Part shown: positions 1 through 11,310 of the stretch, piece by piece | How the letters are laid out: every line of letters begins with the position of its first letter | How positions within the stretch are numbered: the stretch's first letter is position 1 | Origin: Krasilnikovozyma curviuscula | Lineage: Eukaryota > Basidiomycota > Tremellomycetes > Cystofilobasidiales > Mrakiaceae | Length of the DNA stretch: 40,211 bases | Direction of reading: 5' to 3' | NCBI GenBank assembly: GCA_014825775.1 | Contig: MVAQ01000201.1 | Coordinates: forward strand, 1-40,211 | The notes under the pieces: model-generated | Database searches by the model: none | What the model saw: only the letters and a program-made list of their open reading frames with translations | What the model was told of the DNA's origin: nothing | Program-made: the position numbers and the translations under genes

Positions 1-434
1 TCGATACCGCCTGCCCACATCAGCAACAAAAAATCAAGCTCGTCAGTTCGATCTCAACCCTTCATGCACTCCAGAGCCAGCGACCGAAGGGACCAGCACT
101 TGCTGCTTCACCTACCTTCAACGACAACGCCAGTCTCTGGTACGAGAGGGATGCAGCCACTGAGGAAGACCAAACCGAGTGGGGAAACGGTTGCTTGGGA
201 GTAAGGACCGATGGCTATATGGGAACGATTTGAAGGAGTATAGCAGTTCAGCAGCAGCTCAGAGCAAATAGCTGGACGAGCTACGGGACTCACCACTTGG
301 AGCCTCTAACCCATAACAAGATATCGAGCATAACAAGTTAGCTATCCGTGAGAAGCAGGGCACTCGAAGTGATATGGCTGCTACTGCTTACTGGTGGTAG
401 CGACGACCTTGTAGTTTGGTTCACCGGAAGACAT
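1..434 (-). CDS. RidA/YjgF-type enamine/imine deaminase, 3' end cut by window edge
   Basis: RidA-family enzymes (yeast Hmf1/Mmf1) hydrolyse reactive enamine/imine intermediates such as those from threonine dehydratase. Four exons are visible: 434-392, 305-294, 214-116 and 10-1. The spliced product starts MSSGEPNYKVVATTKAPS and continues into the family signature AIGPYSQA, then LVFLSGCIPLVPETG and VEGGI. Exon 2 is only 12 nt, and without it the signature is out of frame with the start. The start codon at 434-432 is chosen because it gives the usual short N-terminus of a single-domain RidA protein. I first considered a C-terminal DPH6 domain, but the nearby start codon makes a stand-alone protein more likely. 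About 70 residues are present of a usual 120-145; the C-terminal part, with the conserved arginine, lies outside. The segment between 293 and 215 is intronic although it reads open. Confidence 0.85.
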
Positions 435-1188
435 CCTGATTGATAACACTGAGGGAGTAATAGAAGGTCGGAGTAGTGGGGCTGATCTGGTTAGGAGGGT
501 CGACGGGGTTGGAATCAGTTTCCTTAGCATCAAGAAGGCCGTTGAGGCGAGCTTTTTTTTTCGAGCGGGACAGCTATGATGAGATGGTCGGGTGGTGTCA
601 GCTGCAAGTCTTTCGAGGAATCGAAGCTTCTACAGAACCGGGGAGAGAAGCTCTGTCTAGACACTAGTAGTAGTGACACTGAGTAAATTCTACCATAGCA
701 CTTGCAGAGGATGCTGTGATCGAAATCCTATCGAATGTGATGACTAGACAAAGATGTGTAACCTGAGATGCCACAATAACATAGGTGAAAGGTACATGTT
801 GAAGGAAAACTGCATCTTGTCTTTAGTTCTGAGATAGACTTCAAAGAACTCAATCATAAAGTCTGTGCGTTGTCCCGTGTGCGACAAAGATTCCATCGGT
901 GGATGTCAAAAGCCTACTGGTGAGACTCAGCGTTTTCCTAAGAGCAGTGTTAGAGAGGAATATTTCAAGTAAACTGGTAGGTGTAGTGATTAAGATTGGT
1001 TCTTACCCTGGGTTATCGCTTGATTGCTCTCCTAGATTGAAACGCAACACCGACGCTCCTCCCTACCGCTACGAAGCTATCTTACACGATGTAAATGCGA
1101 ACTAAGTCCAATACATCCCAAATACATATTTTGACAAACTTAGCAGTAGTATATCCAACAAAATCCAGTATTCGGCGGGTAATTTCAC
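435..1188. other. Intergenic, promoter side of the RidA gene
   Basis: This 750-base stretch lies between the RidA start codon and the stop codon of the upstream MFS gene, both on the minus strand. It should hold the RidA promoter and 5' leader and the MFS 3' end. I read both strands for exons and found no conserved protein; the open frames at 476-667 and 899-1105 look like chance. Confidence 0.6.
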
Positions 1189-4100
1189 TTAAACAGCGAG
1201 CTTGGTCTGTTGGTTATGAGCCCTCTGTCTGTGTTCCTCATCGGCAGCCTCAATCTCCTCCTTTGGATCACCAATAATTAGTCTCAATGACAAGCAGAGG
1301 ATAGCGGCCAGCCAGATAAAACCAGTGGTACAAGCGAAGCCCCTAATATGGAAGAAAGGATTGTGTCAACATCCAGTTGCTCGGGAATCAGGAGCGGACA
1401 ATGGTCAAGACATACAATTTGTACTGCGGAGCAGTGTTGGAAGGCCAAATGAAACTTCCGTAGACAGAACTGAGGTTACCCTAGATTGACAATATTTCAA
1501 AATGTCAGGAAAAAACTGGGACACCAACAGCAGACTAGTGAAGTTGAGCAACGCACAATTCCGTTGATGATGGCAATACAGATGGCTCTTCTTTCACGGC
1601 CTTTGAAAGAGGTAGCGATGTATCCCAGGAAGAGTGGGATAGCAGACCAGAGCCCTAAATATGAGCGCGTTAGAGTATGATCAACTGACGCAAAGAGGCG
1701 GTAGAATCTTACCTCCTCCTCCGAAACAGATGAGGACATATCTAGCAGTGTTGTTCTTGACGAAAGCACAGCAGAGGAACATCTTTTAAGGCAAATTGAA
1801 ATAGCGTCAGGCTTGTTTGACGAACGAGATTACAAAATCGAGAGAGACGGAGGATCAGCGACACTCACAATACCAGCGAATACGGCAGCAGCTGAGCAGT
1901 GGAATGGCTTTTCTTTCGTTCTATCTGAGCTAAGCCCCATGGAAAGGGAGATGACGAGGGATACGATGTAGATTGGGACAGTCTACGAGGATATCCACGA
2001 GGCTAGTCAGAAACGCGCGAAGAATTCGGTAAACGAGAGAGGATTTGACTCACCATAAATTGACTTTTGTTTCCATGGTATCCGAGAGAATTCATCAAAC
2101 TGTAGACAAAACACCATGAGGGTTAGTAATTTTTCGGGCGATCGTATCCTGAACCAGAAGGAAGGAATCAATTCGTACGTTGGGAAGAAGTACGAGATAG
2201 TTCCTAAAAAAAGAAAGAAGTGTTTGGTTTAGTTTCTATTTTACTTATAATGTGATGAATGGTTGATTTTAGACTCACCTGCACTGTAAAGCGTAGACAA
2301 AACAGACGGTGAATCAGCTTCAATCGGTCAAAATCTTCAGGAAACATGCACGAAAGTCAAGGCTTACCCATTGATCAAAGAATAAGTAAGAGCAAAGCCC
2401 CAGGTCTTCCAGTCTTTAGTAGCAGCCTTGAAAGCTTGCCAGTGGGTGAGTCTCTCTTGATCATCGGACGCTTCGTGCAGACGGAGGATGGCCATCTTCT
2501 TCTCGGATTCAGTGAGCCAGCTAGTGGTGGCTGGGAAATCTGGCAGGACGAAGTAAGCAGCGGAGGCAATGCAGATGGTGATCAACCCCTCTGAAGAATG
2601 AGTGCGCAAAGGGAGCGGGTGAAGTAGAAGTCAGCGAAAAAGGATCTCAGGCTGTAATTATTGTGATCAATGCTCCGTCCGGTACTAACCAATCATGAAG
2701 AGCCATTTCCATCCTGGAGTGTTTCCCTTATTGTTCAATCCAGTAGTAATACCTCCAGCGAGGAGACCTGTTTTTAAAGAGACACGACGCGGGGAGGGGG
2801 TTCGAATTTTAGTAAACTTTAACCTCCCCATATTACAGGATTCAACATCGAGTTACTCACCACCGAAGGCACCAGAAACCAAAGACGCAGAGTAGAAGAA
2901 AGCTACACGCTTAGCCATTTCGTAGGGCTTGTACCAGGAGGAGAACAGGAAGATCTGAGAAAAGTAACGACACGAGACAGCATAAATACTCAGTCAGTTT
3001 CTTTCTGCTCTTTTTTCGAAGCAATCTACAGAACTCACGACACCTGGGAAAAATCCCGCTACGCTCAAGAATATAACGAACAAGTAAGGAAAGAGACCCT
3101 TCTCGCGTTAGGGCCGCCGCAACACGTACCTTCTACAATTCCGAGGAAGAATCTTGAGGAATAAGAAATACACAGTCAAAAGGGTCCTAGACATCTGAAA
3201 AGTGCTCGATTAAATGACTGACCTCCAAGCGATCAAACCACCCAAGCTGTTGATGCCTCGAGCTCCGACACTGAATTGTCCGCAGATCAAATAGAACTGG
3301 TGAGCATTCTTCTGAAGGAAGAGTTAGTGCTATTAAGATCGTACCTCATAAGTCCCCAGACAAGCATGATCGTTGGCACTAACGGTAGGAAGGTTGGTCA
3401 GTGATTAAGTACATGATATAGTAGCAGGCAGAGTGCAAGGTATTTACAGAATCGTGATGGTCGGGAACGAGTCCTGAGAGATGATATGGGGGGTTAGTGG
3501 AAACGAATACATAACAGAATTGAGCAGGTACCAACAGGATCATATTCATTGGACTGAAAAAGAATCGCACGTTAGAATAAGCATGACCAGCCCGTAGTCC
3601 GAAGAATGAAACTCACACTTCGTTCAAGAGGTAACCGACGAAGAAAATACTGAGAGATTGATATGAATTAGCAAACGTATATCTGGAACTGGAAAGGTCT
3701 ATAATCACCTGAGAGCCAATGAGTAGTCTGAAGAAGTGAGTTTGAGAGCGGTTTGCATGCCACCGGTTTTGGCATTACCCTGGCGAGAGATAAAGGAGTA
3801 TGTTGTTGTCAGTGGCGCGACGCGGCAAAATATCCAGAGTATGAGCAGTATAGTACTTACGATGTTGGTTCTGTCGATGTAGTTGAAGACGTACATGAAC
3901 TGATGGGAGTGGCAGACGAGGAGAGGAGAAAAATAAACAAGGGGAGGCCACGAAAAATGTTTTTGGTCAGAAGACGGTTCGTTTTTGCCAGCACCATTTT
4001 GCAGCGGTAGCCGCCCATCGACGAGGCATTCAACCAGGGTACTCACCCACAACATCGGGATCATTCTCAGATCGATCTTACGGACGAGACTGGATGAAGG

Positions 4101-4264
4101 AAGGGTGGAAGTCAGAAGGTGTTTGGGGAAGACAGGCTGTGTTTGTTTACTCACGCAATTTCTTCGTGTGAGCCTGGGACGTAGACGAATGATTCTTCCT
4201 CCCCCAACGAGTTCTGCTCGAGGTGTTCTGTGTCTCTCTTGAGATCCTTCTGATAAACAGCCAT
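1189..4264 (-). CDS. MFS anion:cation symporter (Dal5/Tna1-type allantoate/nicotinate permease family)
   Basis: A plasma-membrane proton-coupled permease for a small organic anion or vitamin; the substrate cannot be read from sequence. Splicing about 22 exons gives roughly 510 residues. The start at 4264-4262 opens MAVYQKDLKRDTEHL. Next come the TM1 lead-in LVRKIDLRMIPMLW and the family marker YVFNYIDRTNIGNAKTGG. NEVPMNMILTRSRPSRFLPT is followed by WGLM, RFFLGIVEAGFFPGV and FLFSSWYKPYEMAKR. The central loop has EGLITICIASAAYFVLP and LTESEKKMAILRL. The C half has INGAGTISYFFPTLMNSLGY, TVPIYIVSL, GLWSAIPLFLGYIATSFKG and the tail ending AHNQQTKLAV (stop 1191-1189). One exon is 5 nt (2279-2283) and several others are 18-26 nt. 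The exon ending in PMNMIL uses a weak GTTGGT donor. Length and motif order match the family, so the gene looks intact. Confidence 0.92.
2279..2283 (-). other. 5-nt microexon of the MFS symporter gene
   Basis: The five bases TGCAG (minus strand) lie between an acceptor (TTTACAG, 2290-2284) and a consensus donor (GTGAGT, 2278-2273). They join the exon ending ATC AAT GG to the exon beginning GA ACT ATC TCG. This gives I-N-G-A-G-T-I-S-Y, the expected continuation into FFPTLM. Skipping it puts the downstream part of the permease out of frame. Confidence 0.75.
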
Positions 4265-5254
4265 GATGTAGGAAAGGTCTTTGTTGTTTATTTTGTTTGT
4301 TGACTTGGAGATAAGTGCTGCCCACGGGGTGCTGGAGAAGCTGGTTGGGGTAAAAAAGGGGGGAAGGACGCTTTTTATACTCTCAAACCTAAGCCGGTGG
4401 AGTGATCTGCTGGCCCTCGGTCAGAGCTGCATGGAATTAGGACCGGATACCGGCTTCATTGCAACGGTAAAAGGGAAAAAACCCTGTGTCAAAAATAGTT
4501 TGAGTCCGCTCACGCCCAGAAATCGGTAACGTGGTGCATCCGGGAAAGACATCCACACGAAAATGACAGATCAGCGGCCATTCTCTTTTAGATCTGAGGT
4601 ACCACCCAGGGAGAGATTCCATTCCTACTCGATGGTAACCCATTAGAGACAGCAGCAACTCAGAGAGCAGAGCGGGCTCATGGTGGAGATAGAAGAACCT
4701 GGACACGCCTCGAAATAACTCACACTCACATCACCTGCCCACACTGTTGCCAATCGAGCCGAGACAGCTTCTTGAGGTGGAAGACCCCCGGTCGAGAGAG
4801 AGAGAGCATGAGACACGCATCCGGCGGTATGTGAGCGGTGGTTGATGCCCGTTTGTTTAGAGTTTTGTTTTGTCCTGTCGTGCCGAAGAAAAGCGATATC
4901 TCACGGTAGACAGCGGCTTCAGAGAGCCAGAAGAGTGGTATTAGCCGTCGATGGCGGATCTCTGCTGCCCGGAATGCCCGTGTGGAACGATGCTTTGCGA
5001 AGAACAACAGCAGTATTGCTTATTACTTTGCGAGGGGACAGAGCTTTCAGATACAAAGTGATTCGTATGGTTCGTACAGTAACACTCAATAATGCCGTAA
5101 AATACAGTAGGGGTCTCATAGAGAGATGGTATGGATACAGTGACTCTGTGAACGAAAAGGAGTACGAAGTCAGCGCAAACGCTTTAGCGGCCCGCCTGCC
5201 TGTATCGGTCACACACAGATTGGCCAGGAACGACGTACCTTTCTCCGTCGGCCT
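4265..5254. other. Intergenic, promoter side of the MFS symporter
   Basis: About 990 bases between the symporter start codon (minus) and the stop of the BTB gene (minus). It should carry the symporter promoter. A short GA-rich run sits near 4794-4806. The open frames here (4842-5258 plus, 4726-5007 minus, 4919-5212 minus) overlap one another and show no domain; I treat them as noncoding. Confidence 0.55.
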
Positions 5255-6093
5255 CTAATCAAAGCTGAAATCATCAGCTGCGTTCTCCCAGGTGTAGCTT
5301 CTATCCCTTGAGTTGAGAACCTTGAGTTCGAGCCTATGCCAGTTCAGGTATGTTTGGAACGGTATCCTCTCGAGCATCTCCCTGGGCAAGAAGCTCAATG
5401 AAGGTTCGACGAGGCCGCTCTTTACATCGACATCTTTTCTATTCCAAAACGAGCTCTCGATCTCGAACCCGTACTTGAATCTCCTGATCGCCCTCTTCGC
5501 CATCTCTAGATTGCCATAGATGCACGACTGGCACAGCACCCGAATCGCGCGTCCGTCGTCAAGCAGCCGTGGGAGCCACCCCAGAATCACTGAGTCGACT
5601 GCCGACTGGAGGTTGTACTTATCCAGTGCAGCGAGGACGACTTCAACGAGGTTCTCGAAGTTGAGCAGATCTATTTCGGTCGATGAATACGAGATCAGCG
5701 AGAAAGCAGATCACGTTAGAGTTTGGAACACTGACATTGGATTGGATTCACATCGTAGACATCGTACACGAACGACAGCACCACCTCAAGTACCCAGCTC
5801 TCCTCTTCAAGGTCGATAACAGGTATTGCGACGCGATACTCCGCTCGCCCTCGATTTGTCGGCTTGTTGAGCAGGGTAGCAAACACGGTCGAGCTGGTGA
5901 TCAGGGGATCCCTTTTGACACCAAAAGAGATACCATCTTTGGAGCGGAGGAATACCTGAGCTCCTTCTTCAGGGAAGATGTCATGGAAGATGACTGGGGC
6001 AGACGTTTGGCGAGACTTGTAGGTTAACAAAGGGCGAGTGGATGATTGGCCGCTGGAGATTGTCGTCGATTTTGATTGAGCAAGAGACATCAT
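5255..6093 (-). CDS. BTB/POZ-domain protein
   Basis: BTB proteins often act as adaptors, for example to Cullin-3 ubiquitin ligases. Two exons are joined over a short intron (about 5723-5672; donor GTCAGT, acceptor AAATAG), giving about 255 residues. After about 40 Ser/Thr/Gln-rich residues, the BTB core reads VFLRSKDGISFGVKRDPLI, then SSTVFATLLN, VIDLEEESWVLEVVLSFVYD and, across the intron, VNPIQYLLNFENLVEVV. This is the usual run of strands and helices ending in the alpha-helical exit (LVEVVLAALDKYNLQSAVD). The C-terminal helical part has CQSCIYGNLEMAKRAI and a tail ending ADDFSFD. No Kelch, MATH or zinc-finger domain follows, so partners cannot be inferred. Two adjacent ATGs (6093 and 6090) could start it. 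Confidence 0.75.
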
Positions 6094-7220
6094 GGGAGGA
6101 TAGCTATGGCCAGGTAGAATAGAACAAGGGTTGAATCCAATATGTCAGTCGTTTCAGAATAGGAAAGTCCAGCAAGGGTTGCCTTGGGACAGTTCTGGGA
6201 ACACGGAAACTGGCGACTGACTTCAAATAAGAATACTGGACACTGAGAATGTTCGAATAGTGGAACTGCTACAGCGTAGACTCAGATTAGCCTCGTGCTT
6301 GCTATTCTGGTCCTCCGACGATCCAAACAGAAGCCTTTTACCTTTAGGATTTATGAGCAATGAGGCCCTTTTGATCGGTTTTTGGGGTGAAATAAAGCTC
6401 CAGTAGGACTTCTGTAAGACTACCGTGCTAGGAGATTGCACGAGTGACACAAGACTCGTCAGTCAAATACCTTCTCCAAAACCGACACTTGGCTTCTGGA
6501 CCTGTAGTGCCATAGGAGCTGCAGCTCTACATACAGGCTCCGATTTTGTAGTCAATTTGGCCAAGAGTACGACGTTCCACCAATCTGAAAACCTCAGAAA
6601 TGTCCGTGATGCAGAGGTAATCGGCACAACGTCCGTCAAGAGGGGCTCGGTGGGGAAGCCAGTGGGACAAGCGCACCTTCAAGCTCGAACGAACCAGTTC
6701 GAGTCGAGATATCTTTGTTTTTATCTGGATGTTCTGGTGGGTGTTCTGGTAGGATTGGGAGGTTGCTCGATAGCCGTCCGTTCTGTCGACTTGACCGACG
6801 ATAGCCATTCAGAAAACGCCGGCGCAGCTTGCCTGCATACGCCATTAGCTCAGAGCGAAGATCGTTAATACTCTGTAACTCATCTGTAGATCAGGTACTC
6901 ATTCTGCATCTACCATGTGTCCTATCATTTTTTTCTGTGTCATGTCACCTATGATACCATTTCGGTTTGATTTGCGTTGCTTTTTCTTACCTCATCTCCT
7001 GCGCTCAAGAATGAACGGAGATACAGATGTCTACTTTAACTAAAGGTAATTCGGAAAGCGGTCTGCTCCTAATTGCAGAAGTACATCTCTGTATAGGCGC
7101 CACGTTTGGCGGGCGGCTCGAGCGATGTCCAGACGGACGAGAGGAAACAACAGCAAACGACGACGACGACGACAACGTTGAACTTGATTCTTCGCCAAGA
7201 AGGGAGATGGGTCGAGTGGG
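6094..7220. other. Divergent promoter region between BTB gene and Zn2Cys6 regulator
   Basis: This 1.1 kb region separates two genes transcribed away from each other. A GAC/CGA trinucleotide run near 7157-7175 sits shortly upstream of the regulator start. The open frame at 6425-6868 (147 codons, plus) is the longest here, but it has no recognisable motif and overlaps open frames on the other strand, so I do not call it a gene. Confidence 0.5.
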
Positions 7221-10200
7221 ATGGAACCCTCATCAGAAGCAGATATAGCATCTGCAACCCCAAGTAATCCTCAGCACCAGCTACAGCAGGCTCTCCCTCC
7301 TCCCCCTACCCACTCGCCTTCAAAGCAGCAACATCCTGCAGCAGTAGCCGCTGAACCAGAAATATCGCTGCCAGTGACAGATGCTGTTCCAGTATCAGCC
7401 GCAGTTCCGTCCAAGGAAGTCACCTCGCCCTCTTCCAACGGCGGTCTATTAAGGACGACCACCAAGGAAGGCGAGCACCCTAACCATTCTCAGCGCAGGA
7501 GGAAAGTCTTCTCGAGAACGAGAACTGGATGTCTGGTCGTAAGTTGGAAGCTTCTCTGTGTGTCGAACGCATCCGTGGGGCTATCGTTCCGTCGCATTTC
7601 CCTACTGACTTTCTCTCTGCCCTGCTCAGTGTCGCTCCCGTCGTGTGAAATGTGACGAGAACCACCCTCGGTGCGGTGGATGCACCAAAGGAGGCATGGA
7701 CTGCGTATATCCGCCCCCACCTATCTACCCAATCAAACAGTCCACAGGTAACCCCTCCTCCTCCCAACCGACGAAATCCAGCACGAGTCTAAGGACGGCG
7801 TCAAACCCTTATCCAGCCACGCAGATCATCTATCCCCCACCTCCTCCTCCTCCTCAACAGGGAATAAATACTTACACACCTCAACAGCACATGGATATGT
7901 CGTCCTTGGCTTCGTCGATGTACCTACCCAGTACCACCAACCCATACCCGCCAGGTCCATCGTCTTCAACTTCATCCTACACCGCCTCAGTCACTGGAAC
8001 CTCTCTCTCACATCATCCGGGTCGAATGAACACCGAACATCTCAACTACGCTTCCCGCCAGCTGTATGGCGTACCCCTAGGATTCGGGTCTGCCTTTCCT
8101 TCGTCAACACAAGACATCATCCCTCCATTACCCTCCACAGCCATACCCCAAGAACAGAAGAATATCAGTTATTCACAGCAGAACCTTCCGCCGCATATCG
8201 CGAGCTACCTCACGTCGATCTTTGCGTCGCCGCAGGAAAGGCTCATTGCGCGCCATTGGCTCGTTCAGACCTCGTCGTGTTTCACGACGGCCACAGTGTC
8301 ATCAAATACGGCAGGTGGAGAGGGGCAGTGGGGTCTAGCGGCGGATAATCCGTGGCTAGGGTTCTATGTTCAGATTTGTCTTGACAACGGTTCTAGTGCA
8401 GAGCAACAAGATGTAAGTGTGAGCAGGCTTGGATTGTTAGCAATGGGACAGGCTCACGCTGCTTTGTGAGTCCACACTCTTTCTCTCTGTTTTGCCAATG
8501 AGGGTTGTGGGGGATATGGAATAGAACCTAACTTACTTTCCTCCTTTCTTTGGGCTCACTGCAACGAACTACCGATCAAAATCTACCCCATCCTGAATCC
8601 AATAACACGAATAACCATAACAGTATAACGATGGAATCCACTTCCCCTTTACCTCCAGATATTACCTCCCGACCTCGATCATGTGTGTACCGGGACCAAG
8701 CGATGGCTCTCCTCCGCCTCCATCCTCCAGCTCCATCATCTACCCAGGCAGCGGCTCCGTCAACGTGGACCAATCAGCCGCAACAGACACAGAGTTCATA
8801 TGGAACCCAACAGCAACAACAACACCAGGCGTTCAATCGTCCTTCATCGTCAGATATCAGCGGCCCCGCCCACCAGGAGACATACGTGCCTGGAGGAGGA
8901 GCTGGTACGAATGAAGTCTCTCGCGAGGAGACACAGTCTACGACTGACACTGACGGAAAAAGGTTAAATAACTATCTTGCTGGGATCGTCGGTGTGTTGT
9001 TTCGTGATGTGAGTAACCTCTAGTAGTTTCTCACTCTACTTTCTTGCCAACCCTCCCACTAATGCATCGCGACATGATTTTATGTGGAACTCACTAGATT
9101 CTTGCTGCCTCGCCAACATATCAGGAACTCTTCGACCTCTTCGACCTTTACGTTCACCCGCACCTCTCCACCACTGGCCTCACGACCAGCGCGTTGTTTC
9201 TCCTCTCGCACCCATCACAGCTCTCGTCACCCAAGACTTACTTACAAGAAGAACCATCTAAGACGCTCAGAACGCTCACGACTAAATTCCTTAGCGAGCT
9301 GGTGTATGTCCTCAATATATTTGCGTGTCTCGGCACCGGTGATGAGCCAAGGTGGTTGGTTGCTGGAGATGAAGAGGAGGGCGAGGTTGAGGAATGGCGC
9401 TGGGGAGTGGGGTGGGGTGAGGATGGTCCTGGTGGTGGTGGGGGCGAAGGCGAAGTACGTTATTTCTTCAGTTCATCTAACTCTCGCCGTTGGAATAAGG
9501 CAAAAGAATTGATCTTCGATTCCTTTTGTTGTTATAAGGTGTCCAATATTTCAACTGTGTTCGGAATATCCAAAAGAATCTTGCTCTTCTTCGCCAAAGT
9601 TGTCAAACTCACGTCTCGCGTCAGATCACAAAGGCTCCTCCTCACTCGACGATCTTCACCGTCCACCTCTTCTGCAGCGTCAACGATTGACATTTCCACT
9701 GCTCCCTTGAACCCCAAAGGACAGGTTGATTTCAGGGAGATGATGCGACAGGAGCTGCAGAGGGAAGCGGATCGGTTGGAGGATCGGATGCCGCACTGGG
9801 AGTCCTTTGTAGGTCCTTCTTCTTTCTTTTCTACTTTACTTTAAACGTGAACTGTTTTTTTATTGCAGAATGCTCATCTGATGCCCCTCCATCCGAGGGT
9901 CTCGTTGGGAAACTTGGTTTACCTCCGCCTATCATCGCTCCTCCTCCATTTAGACGCCTACAACACTGCCACCTCCTCGCCATTCGTACAGGATATTGCG
10001 AAGTCTATTATTGAGATATGTGGGCGAACACCCCCTGGTGGAGTCCAGGCGTTGACATGGGCCGTTACAATCGCTGGGAGTGTCACAGGAAGAGAAGAGA
10101 GGGAGGGAGTTTGCGCCGTTTTGAGCAGGTTCCGGTAAGTTTTATTATTAGCGTATTTTCTCTTGGGTCGCACAATATGAGCTGAATTTCTGCTTTCATT

Positions 10201-10430
10201 TGGGACACAGTGCACAGGGAGCGTGGAATGTTGCCGCGGCGGAGAGCTACTTGTTAGAGATGTACGGCTTGTCTTTTATCTTGCTGTTGTCATCATCTCC
10301 GCACGGTAATTGCTGACAACTTTTTTCCAAATTGGTCCTCAGGTGGAGAAGAAAGGACTCTGGATACCCTGCCCCAGCTTGTCACTGGCGAAGAGTGATG
10401 AGCGAGTTGGGAGGAACGTTGTTGTGCTGA
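7221..10430 (+). CDS. Zn2Cys6 fungal-type transcription factor
   Basis: A nuclear DNA-binding regulator; its target pathway cannot be read from sequence. Exon 1 encodes a Pro/Gln/Ser-rich N-terminus of about 100 residues ending RKVFSRTRTGCLV. After an intron (donor GTAAGT), the zinc cluster continues CRSRRVKCDENHPRCGGC then TKGGMDC, a CX2CX6CX6CX2CX6C pattern. Next are a long Pro/Tyr/Ser-rich linker and the regulatory half: ERLIARHWLVQTSSCF, LGLLAMGQAHAALF, YRDQAMALLRL, LNNYLAGIVGVLFRD, ILAASPTYQELFDLFDLYV and ISTVFGISKRILLF. The end has HPRVSLGNLVYLRLSSLLL, AQGAWNVAAAESYLLEMW and the tail MSELGGTLLC. This layout matches fungal regulators whose C-terminal half is a helical fungal-specific TF domain. 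Introns lie near 8468-8622, 9009-9098, 9455-9539 and 9810-9869, with two more before the last exon. Polyglutamine occurs near 8813-8825. Confidence 0.88.
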
Positions 10431-11310
10431 CGATAGACGAAGTTTAAGAGAGATAGCTGTAATGTTATACGATTCGTATACGAGGTCTCTTTACTGCAAG
10501 CTAAGGTCGAACAGCCTCCCTTTTCAAACCTTCCCCCTCTTCTTCAAGCTCAGTATTCATTAGCCATTATAATGTTATCTAGTGAACGACGCAGAGAAAA
10601 AGTGTGGTAGGAATGAACTGACAAGGAATACTGACCTTCAATAAATCGTTTGTTTTTTCTCTAGCGCTAATTGTAAGTCATCGACAGATTGCCCAATGAC
10701 TATTCCAGCTATAGATTGCGCAGAGAGTAATATTCATACATTCTAACCCCCCAAGACTCGCAACGAGGCTAGACCAGAAGCGCAGGTTCCTGCAGGGTGT
10801 ACGAGATGGAGTCTGTTGTTTATTCAATTTGAATTAGGTAGTGCTTTCATTCAAGAAGCTTCATCGGCGGAACACTTTACAAAAGATGAGTAATACTATC
10901 TTGTTTTTAAAGGCTCTTTATCTTATGGGTATGTTTATAATGTTAGTAGTCAATTTGTGCTTCAAGGTTGAGGGTGGTGTATGTGCTAGGCCACGACTAC
11001 AGCTCCCTCCCCGCAGCCAACCCTTCTCCTTAAATTTTAAACGATCTTCTGATTCTCTTGCTATCGTGACATTGTGAACCCTTGTCGTCGGCGAGACAGC
11101 GAGCAGAGTCCTCAAGTGGCGCTCTTGCCAAATGTCTGTTTCAGGAAAAGTCGGGTGGTGCTCTGCTTGTTGCCTTCTGCTCCTCACCTTCAACCAATCC
11201 ACCGAAAGTGAAGCGCCCCCTTGTTCTACTGACCCGTCATCTTCATTTCTACTTATAGTACAGGATCTTTCTCTTACTGCTTTCTTCTGCCGAGCTGTTC
11301 TCCCTTCCCA
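10431..11310. other. Intergenic between the Zn2Cys6 regulator and the HECT ligase
   Basis: About 880 bases between two plus-strand genes, expected to hold the regulator 3' UTR and the HECT promoter and leader. The segment at 11200-11310 is pyrimidine-rich just before the HECT start codon, as in many fungal promoters. The frames at 10841-11077 and 10918-11391 show no family resemblance. Confidence 0.5.

Noticed and set aside
108..296. Reading the RidA sequence as one exon starting MVSPVARPAICSELL, or as a C-terminal domain of diphthine-ammonia ligase
   Set aside because: The first 25 residues are intronic. The spliced start at 434 gives the typical N-terminus of a stand-alone RidA protein, and no ATP-binding domain lies upstream.
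2346..2594. An 82-codon plus-strand frame
   Set aside because: It is the complement of the symporter exon EGLITICIASAAYFVL...; codon-level antisense shadow.
2800..2820. GGTTCGAAT-like string resembling a tRNA T-loop
   Set aside because: It lies inside an intron of the symporter with no acceptor stem, D-arm or anticodon arm around it.
4842..5258. A 138-codon plus-strand frame upstream of the symporter
   Set aside because: Overlaps other open frames on both strands, no domain, composition unlike the neighbouring proteins.
6425..6868. A 147-codon plus-strand frame in the divergent promoter
   Set aside because: No motif, no splice support and competing frames on the other strand.
9454..9540. 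Treating 9455-9539 of the Zn2Cys6 gene as coding, since the frame is open
   Set aside because: It starts with GTACGT and ends with TATAAG, is a multiple of three, and its removal joins GEGE to the family-like VSNISTVFGISKR; intron is more likely, though retention is possible.
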